In this document: piece after piece, positions 9,376-20,421 of the stretch
Layout of the letters: each line of letters begins with the position of its first letter
Numbering within the stretch: the stretch's first letter is position 1
Assembly (NCBI GenBank): GCA_017449525.1
Contig: JAFTFL010000005.1
Location: 62,001-126,000, forward strand
Source of the DNA: Bacteroidales bacterium
GTDB taxonomy: Bacteria; Bacteroidota; Bacteroidia; Bacteroidales; P3
DNA length: 64,000 nt
Reading direction: 5' to 3'
Program-made: the position numbers and the translations under genes
The notes under the pieces: generated by a model
Seen by the model: only the letters and a program-made list of their open reading frames with translations
Told to the model about the DNA's origin: nothing
Database searches by the model: none

Positions 9376-12300
9376 TCACTCCATAATCACCACACGAAAT
9401 GCAGGCAACGCACCAACTTGCACCATGTAGACTCCCACATGAGGTACGGGTAGCGTGAGTTTGGACAACCTATTGCGAGGCGAAGAATACACACTGCGCC
9501 CCAACATGTCGTACACCTGCACAGCTTGGTTCGACGCACCTTCGATGACTATTTGACGACCATTCGCACCCACCTGAACCGCCGAGACCTCGCCTTGCTC
9601 GATGCCATTGTAGGCCGTGAAGAGGGCTGTAATAGTAACGTCGCTATTCAGTTCAACGGAATAGGGGTTGCTACGGCTACTGGGCACCTCGTTGCTCATC
9701 CAACGGGAGAAGGCATAGCCCGGTTTGGGATAGGCCGTAATCGACACAGTGCTGCCAGCGGCATACTGACCACTACCACTGACGGTACCCTTAGTGGTGT
9801 CTTGGCTACGCACTTCAAGATGGACTATGGAACCATCACGCTCAAAATTGGCTGTCAGTGTGAAATCGGAACTCAACACGATGGAACGACGGGCTTGCAC
9901 ACTGCCATCGCTCCAGTTCACGAACCTGTAGCCAGCAGATGGGTACGCAGCGATGTCCACCGAGGTATTGGCCGGGTAAACACCTGCCCCCTCTACGCGT
10001 CCACCACCGTTAGAGAGGAGCGTCAGGGTGTATGTTGCAGGTTCGAAGCGTGCTATGAAGGACATGTTCTCCCAAATGGAGAAAGAGAGCGAGGCATTGT
10101 AGAACTGGTTGCCATACTGGTCATCCCATTGAGAGAAACGGTAGCCCACCTTAGGGGTGGCCGTGATAGTAACGTTGGAGCCCTCTTGATAGGTGCCACC
10201 ACCCACCACTGTGCCCTGCACCAAACTTGCCGAGCGGACCGTGCAGGTGAAGTAGGTGGCCACAAAGTTAGCCGTGTAGGTAGCGTTGCCCGTAACGAGG
10301 ACCGAGCGTGGGTTACTCGTGTTGCCGTCGTGCCAACTACTGAATCGGTAGCCCGTCTGCGGAACAGCTGTAAGCGTAGCCCAAGCACCTATACCATACG
10401 TACCGCCACCTGTTACGGATCCGTGCGACGGGTCGGCCGACAGGCCAGCAATCGTGGCTGGCACGCGCCTCGGCGGCATAACAGCATGAATAGCCCAACT
10501 GCCATAGATAGAGTTCAGCGATGGGTCAAATTCTTGTAGATAATATCCATTCACGTAGTCCGTTCCCATGATAGAATTGATTCTCCACCCGATGCCTGGG
10601 AAGTAGAGGTAGGCACTGCCAGTGCTACCCATGTAACGTTCGCACCTGAGCTCGTCCTGCGCATCGCCCGTAGCACTTATCACTATCCATAGCGGCTGGA
10701 GGGTGTCGACAGTCAGTACAGGAGTAAGGGGTATATTCCGCCAACCATTGGAAGAACTGGCTGAGAAGGGCTGGCTGTGGAGTAGTGTGCCTGGAGCCTC
10801 GTCGCCACCCTGATAAACGTGCAATGTGAACTGCCCATTGGTTACGCGCCCAGCAAACATCAAGATAGACTGGAGCTGCGTCCGCCCCCGAAGCATCGCA
10901 GTATCGTACTTCACAGCCCACCACGTGGTGTCATACTGATGACTGAAGGAAGCGTTGCACGGCCAAGTGCCATCCCAGTTGATGTCTATATAACTCAAGG
11001 TGTCCGACAACAGGTTGTGGGGCTCGAATACTGCGGTGAAAGTGGTGTCGCCCCAGGGCGTACCATAGCCTGTCATAGGCAAGTAAATTTCGCGATGACA
11101 CAGGTTCACGTAGCAATAGCCATCGGAAGAGCTGTCAACCCAGCGGGTGAAACGGCCTTTGGATGTGGCATAGGCATCTATATAGAAGTAGTCCCCCTCA
11201 TCATACCAGCCTTCGCCCGATACCACACCCAACGTAGAGTCGTTGGTGCGCACCTGCACATAAATAGCCTGTGGTGATGCAAAGATGGCAGTCAATGTCA
11301 TGTCGTGCGTAACGAAGAGGCGGCGTGGGTTGTCGGTGTTGCCATCGCTCCAACGCGAGAAGTGGGCACCACCGATGGCCGTAGCAGTCAGCACGGCCGC
11401 AGAGTCGGAGGTGTAGTAGCCTCCACCTGTCGCCGTGCCGTAGGCAAGGTCGCTACTCATCACCGTCAGCTCATGATACCACGGAGCGAGGTCGGAGAAC
11501 ACAGCAGTAAACGAGGTATCTTGCCTAATGGTGGCCAACCTCGGGTTGTTGGTGTCGCCATCGCTCCACCCACGGAAATAAAAGCCTGACGCTGGGGTAG
11601 CCACTAAGCGAGCGACGGTGTCGTGGGGGTAGAACCCTTCGCCCGACACGCTGCCCATGGAGGCATTGTTGGATAACACCGCCACTTCATGCCAGCCCGC
11701 ATAGCGGACGCGCCCATTGAGAATAGCACGTATGGGATACTCGCCCACAAAGATGGGTGCCCTACGGCTGCTAATACGTACATATAAGTCGGCAGCAGTA
11801 TCTATATACAGTGCAGTATCGATGTAGTATGTGCACCACCTGCCCACTTGGGTAGGTTGCGCAGTACAAGTATACTGGATGCTGTCGCCATTGGTGATAG
11901 TAATCCCATAAGAACCTGCCATCAAGGGGAAGTATTCCACGGCCGTCAGTCTGTCGCGGTGGTTCAATACGGACTTGGGAAACGTTACACTCCAGCTTAT
12001 GTTTGTGGTATAGCCAAAAGCAGAAGTGCCATATCGATAGCGGTTGGTGTATGACCCATTGGTTCTACTCAACGTGTCGCCTTGCCTGATGGGGACAAAG
12101 TAGGCTGTCAAAGTCTTGTTGCCTCGCGCCTGCAACCAACGGGGAGACCATCGCGAACCGTCACTCCACCGCTCGAAGCGGTAGCCCTCTGCTGGCTCAG
12201 CACTGAGGGTGGCTTCTCTGACAGCATAGGGGGAAACTCCAGACACTGAACCATGGGAGGCCACGTCGGGGAACGCAGTGATGTTGTAGCTCGCCTCCAA

Positions 12301-14034
12301 TGATGGGTGGATTGCAAAACTTGCATCGTCAATGCACAAGCCCGACTGTCCGCTACTGCCGTGGTGGCGAATGGCCAGAAAGACATCTTGGCCAACATAG
12401 TTGCGCAACTTGACGGAACGCTCTACGTAGCCACTTGCCGATAGTGTCTCAGAGAAGAGGGGCGTCGTGAAGTCGGCCATGCGGTTGCCCGTAGTACTAA
12501 TATATAAGGTGTACTGCTCCGACATGGTGGCTGCCGAGAGGACTCCTATGTAGTAGGTGAAGGTTACCGTGTCGTTGACTGGACAGTGGATGAGGGGACT
12601 TATCAGCCAGTTGTCGGGGGATGTTGAACTGGATTGCGACTGGGCGCTAACGGCACCCGAGTGGGCTTGCGAGGCGTTGCGCACTGCAGTCCAACGGCCA
12701 TTTGCCGAACTTGCCACAGTCCAATAGGCAAGTTCGTTCTCAAAAGAGTCCTGCCACGTAGGCACCGCATCCCATTCTGGACGGATGCCCACAAGGATGT
12801 CCTGCACTTGGTTGTAACTATTTTCACTGTTACTACCACTGCCGCCACCAGATGGATTGAAGGCGTTGTTGGCAAAATAGCCGTCGTACGAACCACTCCA
12901 GCCCCAATTGATGTGAAGACGCGATGCGTTGTCGTAGCCATCACACACAAAGGCATGTCCTGTCGAGGAGCTGGCACCCGAGTGCAACACAGGGCGTCCC
13001 TCATCAATTTCGCGTCTGATGACCGACAACCATTCTTGCTCGGAGACTGCACTACGCGACACACTATAGAGCGACTGGGCATAGCCAAAGTATTGTTTAA
13101 GGGCGTTTTCTTGACAAGGGCCAGACCCACCGTATGCCGACGACATCGCGCCACTTACATTTGTGCCATAACTCATCTCGACCGCCACACCACAATGGAA
13201 CATCAACAAAGCAACGGCACTATCCTGAGCGGTAGCTGTATGGGGTATTGAGGATAACCGTGCCGGCATGTCGTGCCACCTGTAGATGGCCGAGTCAAAG
13301 CTAATGCGCTGCCCCCCGTAGAAGGGATGCGACTTCCAACCACGACCAGAACGGGGATGGTTCCAATACTTCATGACTTGCGCCATAGCAGTTGCTATGC
13401 ATCCTGTGTAGGTCGGCTCGTTCCCCACCGTAGGACAGAACATATTGTAGTAGCCGTCTTGATCCCATTGGGTTGTGAGCAGTGGAGCAACACTGGTGAG
13501 GAGTTCTTCGCTTGGCTCTCCACTCTCTAAAAGTTCCCACTGAGCGCGCACAGCATCGGAAGCCTTCTGCCCTTGCTGCTGAGCAGAGCTAATTTGCTCA
13601 TCATACATCTGCAACCATTCGCGCACGCTGACGTGCATGTGGGTTGATGGTGCTGGATCCGATACCGAATAGGCCAAGACGGGCCATGCCACATCGTCTG
13701 CAGCCACCACTACAAATCCCCTACCACTACTATGGGTAAAGAGATAGAGGGTGGAGAAACGAAGACTATCGGCCACGGGCACCAATTCGCCCAGTTCCTC
13801 CGTAGGATTGCCCGCATTGAGCCAACGCCAATAGTTGTGCGCTACTATTGCAGCCCTGTTGGCATCAACTGGTGCGGCATGCAGTGCCGCTGCACCCAGC
13901 CATAGAAGTGTTGTTATGATTGCCAGCACCTGCTTTCCGCAGATACAACGGCCGAAAAAACGCTTTGCTACATGCTGCACCGGTGTGCCGCAGTGAAGCG
14001 CCTTAGATGTCTCGGGGGGGGGTAATACGTTCAT
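9376..14034 (-). CDS. Secreted C10 cysteine protease, paralogue, with InlB repeats and T9SS tail
   Basis: A 1,552-residue paralogue of the gene at 4607, in opposite orientation. It has an unusually long basic N-region before the signal-peptide core (VLAIITTLLWLGAAALHA, ~36-54), a prodomain, and a C10 catalytic domain with Cys212 in TGCIATAMAQ and His360 in TGHAFVCDGY. An adhesin-like beta-sandwich (~425-590; WQDSFENEL, SGLCIDDASF) follows, then eight InlB-type repeats (GSVSGEGFYP, GTATGGGYY, GVVSGEGWYD, GTVSGSGQYA and others). The fourth repeat is enlarged by an insertion with SSSDGYCYVNLCHREIY. The tail (VYDMLGRSVYSS, GVYMVQVG) is a T9SS sorting domain. Catalytic residues are intact in both copies, so both are probably active. 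The order of repeats and insert domains differs from the partner, so the copies are old. Base composition is visibly lower in GC than in the partner. Confidence 0.92.
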   Translation of the reverse strand: MNVLPPPETSKALHCGTPVQHVAKRFFGRCICGKQVLAIITTLLWLGAAALHAAPVDANRAAIVAHNYWRWLNAGNPTEELGELVPVADSLRFSTLYLFTHSSGRGFVVVAADDVAWPVLAYSVSDPAPSTHMHVSVREWLQMYDEQISSAQQQGQKASDAVRAQWELLESGEPSEELLTSVAPLLTTQWDQDGYYNMFCPTVGNEPTYTGCIATAMAQVMKYWNHPRSGRGWKSHPFYGGQRISFDSAIYRWHDMPARLSSIPHTATAQDSAVALLMFHCGVAVEMSYGTNVSGAMSSAYGGSGPCQENALKQYFGYAQSLYSVSRSAVSEQEWLSVIRREIDEGRPVLHSGASSSTGHAFVCDGYDNASRLHINWGWSGSYDGYFANNAFNPSGGGSGSNSENSYNQVQDILVGIRPEWDAVPTWQDSFENELAYWTVASSANGRWTAVRNASQAHSGAVSAQSQSSSTSPDNWLISPLIHCPVNDTVTFTYYIGVLSAATMSEQYTLYISTTGNRMADFTTPLFSETLSASGYVERSVKLRNYVGQDVFLAIRHHGSSGQSGLCIDDASFAIHPSLEASYNITAFPDVASHGSVSGVSPYAVREATLSAEPAEGYRFERWSDGSRWSPRWLQARGNKTLTAYFVPIRQGDTLSRTNGSYTNRYRYGTSAFGYTTNISWSVTFPKSVLNHRDRLTAVEYFPLMAGSYGITITNGDSIQYTCTAQPTQVGRWCTYYIDTALYIDTAADLYVRISSRRAPIFVGEYPIRAILNGRVRYAGWHEVAVLSNNASMGSVSGEGFYPHDTVARLVATPASGFYFRGWSDGDTNNPRLATIRQDTSFTAVFSDLAPWYHELTVMSSDLAYGTATGGGYYTSDSAAVLTATAIGGAHFSRWSDGNTDNPRRLFVTHDMTLTAIFASPQAIYVQVRTNDSTLGVVSGEGWYDEGDYFYIDAYATSKGRFTRWVDSSSDGYCYVNLCHREIYLPMTGYGTPWGDTTFTAVFEPHNLLSDTLSYIDINWDGTWPCNASFSHQYDTTWWAVKYDTAMLRGRTQLQSILMFAGRVTNGQFTLHVYQGGDEAPGTLLHSQPFSASSSNGWRNIPLTPVLTVDTLQPLWIVISATGDAQDELRCERYMGSTGSAYLYFPGIGWRINSIMGTDYVNGYYLQEFDPSLNSIYGSWAIHAVMPPRRVPATIAGLSADPSHGSVTGGGTYGIGAWATLTAVPQTGYRFSSWHDGNTSNPRSVLVTGNATYTANFVATYFTCTVRSASLVQGTVVGGGTYQEGSNVTITATPKVGYRFSQWDDQYGNQFYNASLSFSIWENMSFIARFEPATYTLTLLSNGGGRVEGAGVYPANTSVDIAAYPSAGYRFVNWSDGSVQARRSIVLSSDFTLTANFERDGSIVHLEVRSQDTTKGTVSGSGQYAAGSTVSITAYPKPGYAFSRWMSNEVPSSRSNPYSVELNSDVTITALFTAYNGIEQGEVSAVQVGANGRQIVIEGASNQAVQVYDMLGRSVYSSPRNRLSKLTLPVPHVGVYMVQVGALPAFRVVIME

Positions 14035-14126
14035 CTTACACTACTTAAAGTTACTCTCTACTGGCAGCATGGTCTTAGGGTTCGGTGTTAACTTCTCGCC
14101 ACTTGGATCTTGGCAATGCGCCCCTA

Positions 14127-15002
14127 CTATCCCTTGAGGGCTTCCGAACCGCTAACTATCTCTATAATCTCGTTTGTAATGGCTGATTGACGTGCCTTGT
14201 TGTAGGTAAGGCGTAGTTCTTTGAGAAGTTCGCTGGCGTTGTCGGTAGCCTTTTGCATTGCGTTCATGCGTGCACCGTGTTCGGCAGCCAACGAATCGAG
14301 CACCACTCGGTAGAACTGCGACCTTAGGGTTAGGGGAATCATCTCTTGGAGTATCGATTCTTTGTCGGGCTCAAAGAGATAATCATTGCGACTACCCGAA
14401 GCCGTCGGCCGCGAGACTTCGGTCTTTACAGGCAAGAACTGTTCGGTACTCAGTATTTGAGTAAGCGAGTTCTTGAACTGGTTGTAAACAATCTCTACAC
14501 AATCGTATTCCTTGTTGCAGAATGCACTCATGGCCTTCTCGCTGATGGCTGTCACGGCTTCGAACGTGGGATTGTCGAGCATTTCGTCAAAGCTCTCTTT
14601 CACCAAGCCCTTCTGCTTCGAGAAAGCCTCCGTTCCGCGTTTGCCAATTGTCCATAGGTCAACTTGCCCACAGTGCTTCTCGTCGCGGTAATATTGCAAA
14701 CGGGCAGTAGCCTCCTTCACCACGTTGGAGTTGAAAGCACCGCACAGCCCCTTATTGGAGGTTACCACAATAATCAGCACGCGCTGCAAGTGTCGCACCT
14801 CGTGGTAAGCTGTCTGCACACCGTCTTCCACATCTATCTGGGAGATTATTTCCGACAGCATGTTGGCATAAGGCCTCATGCCTAAGATAGCATTCTGCGC
14901 TCTGCGAAACTTGGCAGCCGACACCATCTTCATGGCAGACGTTATCTGCTGGGTGCTACTCACCGACGCTATACGGGTGCGCACTTCTTTCAAATTGGCC
15001 AT
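14127..15002 (-). CDS. atpG: ATP synthase F1 gamma subunit
   Basis: The 291-residue central stalk subunit of F1. The N-terminus MANLKEVRTRIASVSSTQQITSAMKMV and the C-terminal ATDNASELLKEL...RQSAITNEIIEI are the two conserved coiled-coil ends that form the rotor shaft. The family length is ~285-295. It is the last gene of the atp operon, 151 bases after atpA, with a hairpin in that gap. Its stop lies about 90 bases before the start of the protease gene on the same strand. Confidence 0.97.
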   Translation of the reverse strand: MANLKEVRTRIASVSSTQQITSAMKMVSAAKFRRAQNAILGMRPYANMLSEIISQIDVEDGVQTAYHEVRHLQRVLIIVVTSNKGLCGAFNSNVVKEATARLQYYRDEKHCGQVDLWTIGKRGTEAFSKQKGLVKESFDEMLDNPTFEAVTAISEKAMSAFCNKEYDCVEIVYNQFKNSLTQILSTEQFLPVKTEVSRPTASGSRNDYLFEPDKESILQEMIPLTLRSQFYRVVLDSLAAEHGARMNAMQKATDNASELLKELRLTYNKARQSAITNEIIEIVSGSEALKG

Positions 15003-15097
15003 ATTCTCTTGCCTTGCGGCCTCGCTCTCCCTCAGAATGCCTCATCGACCCCTCCTGTGTGAGCGAAGCAATTCTACAATATGTATCGAAGTATTCT

Positions 15098-15139
15098 ACC
15101 TTATATAATAAGGTGCGGGACAATATGGCCCCCCGCACC
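15098..15139 (-). other. Hairpins between atpA and atpG
   Basis: GGTGCGGG (15112-15119) pairs with CCCGCACC (15132-15139); on the minus strand TTATTATATAAGG follows. A second dyad, ACCTTAT ATA ATAAGGT, overlaps at 15098-15114. It may act as a partial terminator or as an RNA stabiliser or processing site inside the atp operon. Confidence 0.6.
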
Positions 15140-15153
15140 CTTCGCCGTTTGGA

Positions 15154-16740
<1,587 letters not shown>

Positions 16741-16755
16741 TGGTTATAAGGTATA

Positions 16756-17313
16756 TTAAAGTTTACTTTCGTATATATTTTCGCTGAATGCAATGCGCAA
16801 TTTCCTTATCTTGGTGCGCAGACGTGCATCATACATGTTGTTGTTGAACATCAGCCTGTAGCCACCCAGCATTCTGTTATCGACCCTCGAGACCAGTTCC
16901 ACATCTTTGCCTGTGTACTGTCCCACGGCCTGACGCACCTCGTCAAGCAGTTCGGGTTGCACCTCCTTTGCCGTTACTATTTCGCACAATTCTATGCCGC
17001 GCTGTTCACGATAAAGTTCAATAAATGTACGGGCTATGCCCTTCAAGTTGACGGTGCGCTTCTTCCGAATCAAGAAGTTCATGAACGCCAGCGAAAGCTG
17101 CGACACATGAGAGCCAAAGATATCGCCAACGATGGCCAACTTGGCAGACTCCTTCACGCAGGGGTTCACAAGTACCACCACAAGTTCTCGATTCTCAGCG
17201 CACACCTCATACACCAATCGCATGTCCGCACAGACTGTGTCCACACTGTCTGTGTCCGAAGCTACCAGCATCAGAGCCTTGGCATAGTTGAGGTTCACTC
17301 TGTATTCGTTCAT
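16756..17313 (-). CDS. atpH: ATP synthase F1 delta subunit
   Basis: The 185-residue peripheral-stalk subunit that links the top of F1 to the b dimer. Visible family features are NLNYAKALMLVA at the N-terminus, the helical N-domain, and the C-terminal VSRVDNRMLGGYRLMFNNNMYDARLRTKIRKLR, where delta families have G(G)xxxxxxxxxxDxS(V/L)xxxLxxL. Sequence drift is normal for this subunit. It lies between atpF and atpA with short gaps. Confidence 0.93.
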   Translation of the reverse strand: MNEYRVNLNYAKALMLVASDTDSVDTVCADMRLVYEVCAENRELVVVLVNPCVKESAKLAIVGDIFGSHVSQLSLAFMNFLIRKKRTVNLKGIARTFIELYREQRGIELCEIVTAKEVQPELLDEVRQAVGQYTGKDVELVSRVDNRMLGGYRLMFNNNMYDARLRTKIRKLRIAFSENIYESKL

Positions 17314-17348
17314 AGTAGGAGTGCTTCGTTTTACCTCAAGGAGGGTTG

Positions 17349-17849
17349 TTATTTCAGACTCATCTTGTCGAGCTCACGCTGTATGAGTGCGTTGGCCTCT
17401 TTTGCATCACTGAGGTTGCTCATAATGAGCTTTTCCGCTATCTCTATCGAGAGGTTGGCAATCTGATTCTTTAGGTCGTGCATGGCCTCCATCTTCTGGT
17501 ATTCCAGTGCTGCCGCATTGTTTTCGCGTATGCGTTCAGCTTCCTGCTGAGCCTTCACCTTGGCCTCCTCAATGATATTCTCTTTGGCAAGGCGCGCTGC
17601 GCGCAAGATCTCGTCGCGCTCCTTCCTTGCGTCACGCAGCAACTGCTCATTATCACTTTTGAGCTTAGCCATCTCTTGCCGAGCTTTGTCCGCAGCGTGC
17701 AGCGACTCCGAGATAGCAGTCTCACGCTCTTTCAAGCTCTTTAGGATGACGGGCCATCCAAACTTCAAGAGGATGAAGACAAGGATACCAAACGACAGGA
17801 GCATCCAAAAAAACACTCCTATTCCTGGGTTAATAAGCGGATTGTTCAT
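17349..17849 (-). CDS. atpF: ATP synthase F0 subunit b
   Basis: The 166-residue b subunit: one N-terminal membrane helix (GIGVFFWMLLSFGILVFILL, residues ~8-27) followed by a long charged coiled coil with a high Lys/Glu/Ala content that forms the peripheral stalk. Length matches the family. It is 35 bases upstream of atpH and 126 bases downstream of atpE; the latter gap holds a hairpin. Confidence 0.95.
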   Translation of the reverse strand: MNNPLINPGIGVFFWMLLSFGILVFILLKFGWPVILKSLKERETAISESLHAADKARQEMAKLKSDNEQLLRDARKERDEILRAARLAKENIIEEAKVKAQQEAERIRENNAAALEYQKMEAMHDLKNQIANLSIEIAEKLIMSNLSDAKEANALIQRELDKMSLK

Positions 17850-17922
17850 GGCTTTATCATTGCGTTGCAGTTGACTCTGAAGTCAAGTCTGCCACTGTTT
17901 TCAAACGTTTGCTCCTCGCCAC

Positions 17923-17954
17923 TCGGGAGGCTCGACCGCAGCCGATCCTCCCGA
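17923..17954 (-). other. Hairpin downstream of atpE
   Basis: TCGGGAGG pairs with CCTCCCGA around a 16-base loop, about 20 bases past the atpE stop. There is no T run after it on the minus strand. In ATP synthase operons the c subunit is needed in several copies, so a hairpin here could protect the atpE part of the mRNA. That role is inference. Confidence 0.5.
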
Positions 17955-17975
17955 TGACAAGTTCATTTGGTACTG

Positions 17976-18245
<270 letters not shown>

Positions 18246-18330
18246 TTATGGTACATTAATGTTCTTTGCGTTGACTGCTCCGTCCATGTGCCGCTCAGCC
18301 CACCCTACTCCTCCATACGGAAACAGCACG

Positions 18331-18338
18331 CAAAGTTA
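18331..18338 (-). promoter_or_regulatory. Probable atp operon promoter (-7 element)
   Basis: The minus strand reads TAACTTTG then CGTGC, a -7 consensus match about 100 bases before atpE. No clear -33 element. Confidence 0.6.
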
Positions 18339-18679
18339 GCAAAAATCTTCCATTCTACAGTTCAGTCCGACTATTTTTCCACCCGAGGCAGCAATATATA
18401 ACACTTACAAGTTCCGTTTTCAGGTAGTTGCACATTGGTTTCTTTATCCACAAGTGTCGCATCCGAATGCGTTGAAGGCAGTGTTACAGATAGTAGAGCC
18501 TCCTTTTTTATACCCTTTCATCCACCATTTTGAAGTCCTGCTGTACTACATATTCCCTCCGAGTACTCCTCCTTCTACACCTTACTTATTTTCGCGCGCA
18601 CGCGCGAACCATATTATATAATACGCTGGAGAAACTTCCCCTGCCGCGTTCCGCCTTCTCCCACCACACAAACAGAAAA
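18339..18679. other. Intergenic stretch between the atp operon and nadB
   Basis: About 340 bases with no supported gene. A short dyad TTCGCGCG-CA-CGCGCGAA lies near 18592-18609 and is followed by an AT-rich run (CCATATTATATAATA). No atpB, tRNA or RNA gene was found here. Confidence 0.5.
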
Positions 18680-18718
18680 GCCTGCACGGGTGTCGTATAA
18701 GTTCGCGCCCGTGCAGGC
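18680..18718 (-). terminator. nadB terminator
   Basis: GCCTGCACGGG pairs with CCCGTGCAGGC (11 bp), and the minus strand continues TTTTCTGTTT. It is about 50 bases past the nadB stop. A smaller hairpin (CTGGCG/CGCCAG) lies between it and the stop. Confidence 0.85.
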
Positions 18719-18767
18719 AATTTCATTCCCTTTCGCGCTGGCGAAAATTCCCGCCAGTGCAGGACTG

Positions 18768-20333
18768 TCATTTGTTGTTCAGCAGGTCTATGCTGTAGTG
18801 TAGCCCACGGTTCTCACGACGGGCCATGGCCTGCTTCGTAATCAGGTATGCGCAGGCTATCAAGTTGCGCAGTTCGGACAATTCCTCCGTCATGACCGAC
18901 CGGTTATACAGATCCTCTGTTTCACGATAGATGAGGTTCATGCGGTCAAAGGCGCGCTGCAAACGGAGGTCAGAGCGCACGATGCCGACATAATTCGACA
19001 TAATCTCCTGCAACTCCTTACGGGTCTGCGTGATGAGCACCATTTCCTCGTTGAGCACCATACCCTTGGCATCCCAATCAGGCACGGCAACGCAGTGCGC
19101 TATCGAATTCACTCGTTCTATGGCATCTGTGGCAGCGTTGTGAGCATACACCACGGCCTCCAGCAGTGAGTTACTTGCCAAGCGGTTGCCTCCGTGCAGC
19201 CCGGTGCAAGAACATTCGCCAGCAGCATATAGATTTTTGATAGAGGTTTCCCCGTGGGTGTCGACCACTATCCCACCGCACTGATAGTGAGCCGCCGGAC
19301 GAATGGGAATCATATCCTTGGCTATGTTAATACCCAACTCAAGACATTTGGCATAGATGGTGGGGAACCCGTTCATCAGTTCCTTTTTCCCGATGGGGCG
19401 CGCATCCAGATACAGATGGTCCACGCCGGCGAGCTTCATCTCGTTGTCAATGGCGCGTGCCACGATGTCGCGTGGAGCCAACGACAGCCGAGCGTCGTAC
19501 TTCTGCATGAATTCCTGTCCGTTCAAATCCTTCAGCACTGCGCCAGCACCGCGCATTGCCTCGGTGATGAGGAAAGCGGGGCGCTCGTTGGGATTGTAGA
19601 GGCTGGTCGGGTGGAACTGCACAAACTCCATGTCGCGCAGCACGCCGCGCGCACGGTGCACCATAGCCACCCCGTCGCCCGTGGCTGTAATGGGGTTGGT
19701 CGTAGTGGTATACACATTACCGATGCCGCCCGTGGCCAGTATCGTAACCTTCGACAGGTAGGTGTCTATCTGCTTCGTATCCCCATTGAGGGCATACACT
19801 CCGTAGCACTCCACCCCAGGGGTGTGCTTCGTTACACGTTGGCCTAAGTGGTGCTGCGTGATGATGTCTATCGCATACTGGTGCTCCTTGAGCTCAATGT
19901 TGGGATGGTCATGCACCGCTTGCAACAGGCCGCGCTCTATCTCTTCACCCGTGTTGTCCTTGTGGTGCAGGATGCGAAATTCCGAATGGCCGCCCTCGCG
20001 ATGCAGGTCGAATTTGCCTCCGCGCTGCTTGTCGAAGTTCACACCGTACTGCACCAGTTCGGTGATGCGCTCGGGGGCTTCGCGGATGGTCATCTCTACC
20101 ACCTCGCGGTTGCAGATGCCGTCGCCTGCTATGAGGGTGTCCTCGATATGCTTGTCGAAACTGTCCGAGTCATACATCACAGCCGCTATGCCGCCCTGGG
20201 CATATTTCGTTGAGCCTTCGGAGGCTTCTGCTTTGGTAAGGATGCACACGCTGCCGTACTTGGCCACCTTAAGCGCAAAACTGAGGCCTGCCACTCCTGA
20301 GCCTACCACTAAAAAATCGACTTCGTATCTCAT
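18768..20333 (-). CDS. nadB: L-aspartate oxidase
   Basis: A 521-residue flavoprotein that oxidises L-aspartate to iminoaspartate, the first step of de novo NAD synthesis. The dinucleotide fold GSGVAGLSFAL begins at residue 11. The EGSTKYAQGGIAAV block, LHREGGHSEFRILHHKDNTG, the FHPTSLY segment and the CGGIVVDTHGETSIKNLYAAGECSCTGLHGGNRLASNSLLEAVVY block are the hallmarks of NadB and separate it from succinate dehydrogenase and fumarate reductase flavoproteins. In an anaerobe fumarate is a likely electron acceptor. Its partners nadA and nadC are not in the window. The upstream gene at 20422 is on the same strand, 88 bases away. Confidence 0.96.
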   Translation of the reverse strand: MRYEVDFLVVGSGVAGLSFALKVAKYGSVCILTKAEASEGSTKYAQGGIAAVMYDSDSFDKHIEDTLIAGDGICNREVVEMTIREAPERITELVQYGVNFDKQRGGKFDLHREGGHSEFRILHHKDNTGEEIERGLLQAVHDHPNIELKEHQYAIDIITQHHLGQRVTKHTPGVECYGVYALNGDTKQIDTYLSKVTILATGGIGNVYTTTTNPITATGDGVAMVHRARGVLRDMEFVQFHPTSLYNPNERPAFLITEAMRGAGAVLKDLNGQEFMQKYDARLSLAPRDIVARAIDNEMKLAGVDHLYLDARPIGKKELMNGFPTIYAKCLELGINIAKDMIPIRPAAHYQCGGIVVDTHGETSIKNLYAAGECSCTGLHGGNRLASNSLLEAVVYAHNAATDAIERVNSIAHCVAVPDWDAKGMVLNEEMVLITQTRKELQEIMSNYVGIVRSDLRLQRAFDRMNLIYRETEDLYNRSVMTEELSELRNLIACAYLITKQAMARRENRGLHYSIDLLNNK

Positions 20334-20421
20334 GTATCTTTGTTGTTTATCCGTTTAATGTTCGTACTGATAATCTCATTTACCCGCGCTGTCGGGGTGC
20401 TCGCTGCGTTCGGTTCCATCG

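Noticed and set aside
9526..10539. 337-codon plus-strand open frame across the second protease
   Set aside because: Shadow of the InlB repeat region on the opposite strand; no independent start signal.
4607..14034. Mobile element or integron carrying the two proteases
   Set aside because: No transposase, integrase, terminal inverted repeats or target duplications were found around the pair.
20335..20342. Plus-strand TATCTTTG just upstream of nadB
   Set aside because: It points away from nadB and towards the 3' end of a minus-strand gene, with no plus-strand gene downstream; probably chance.
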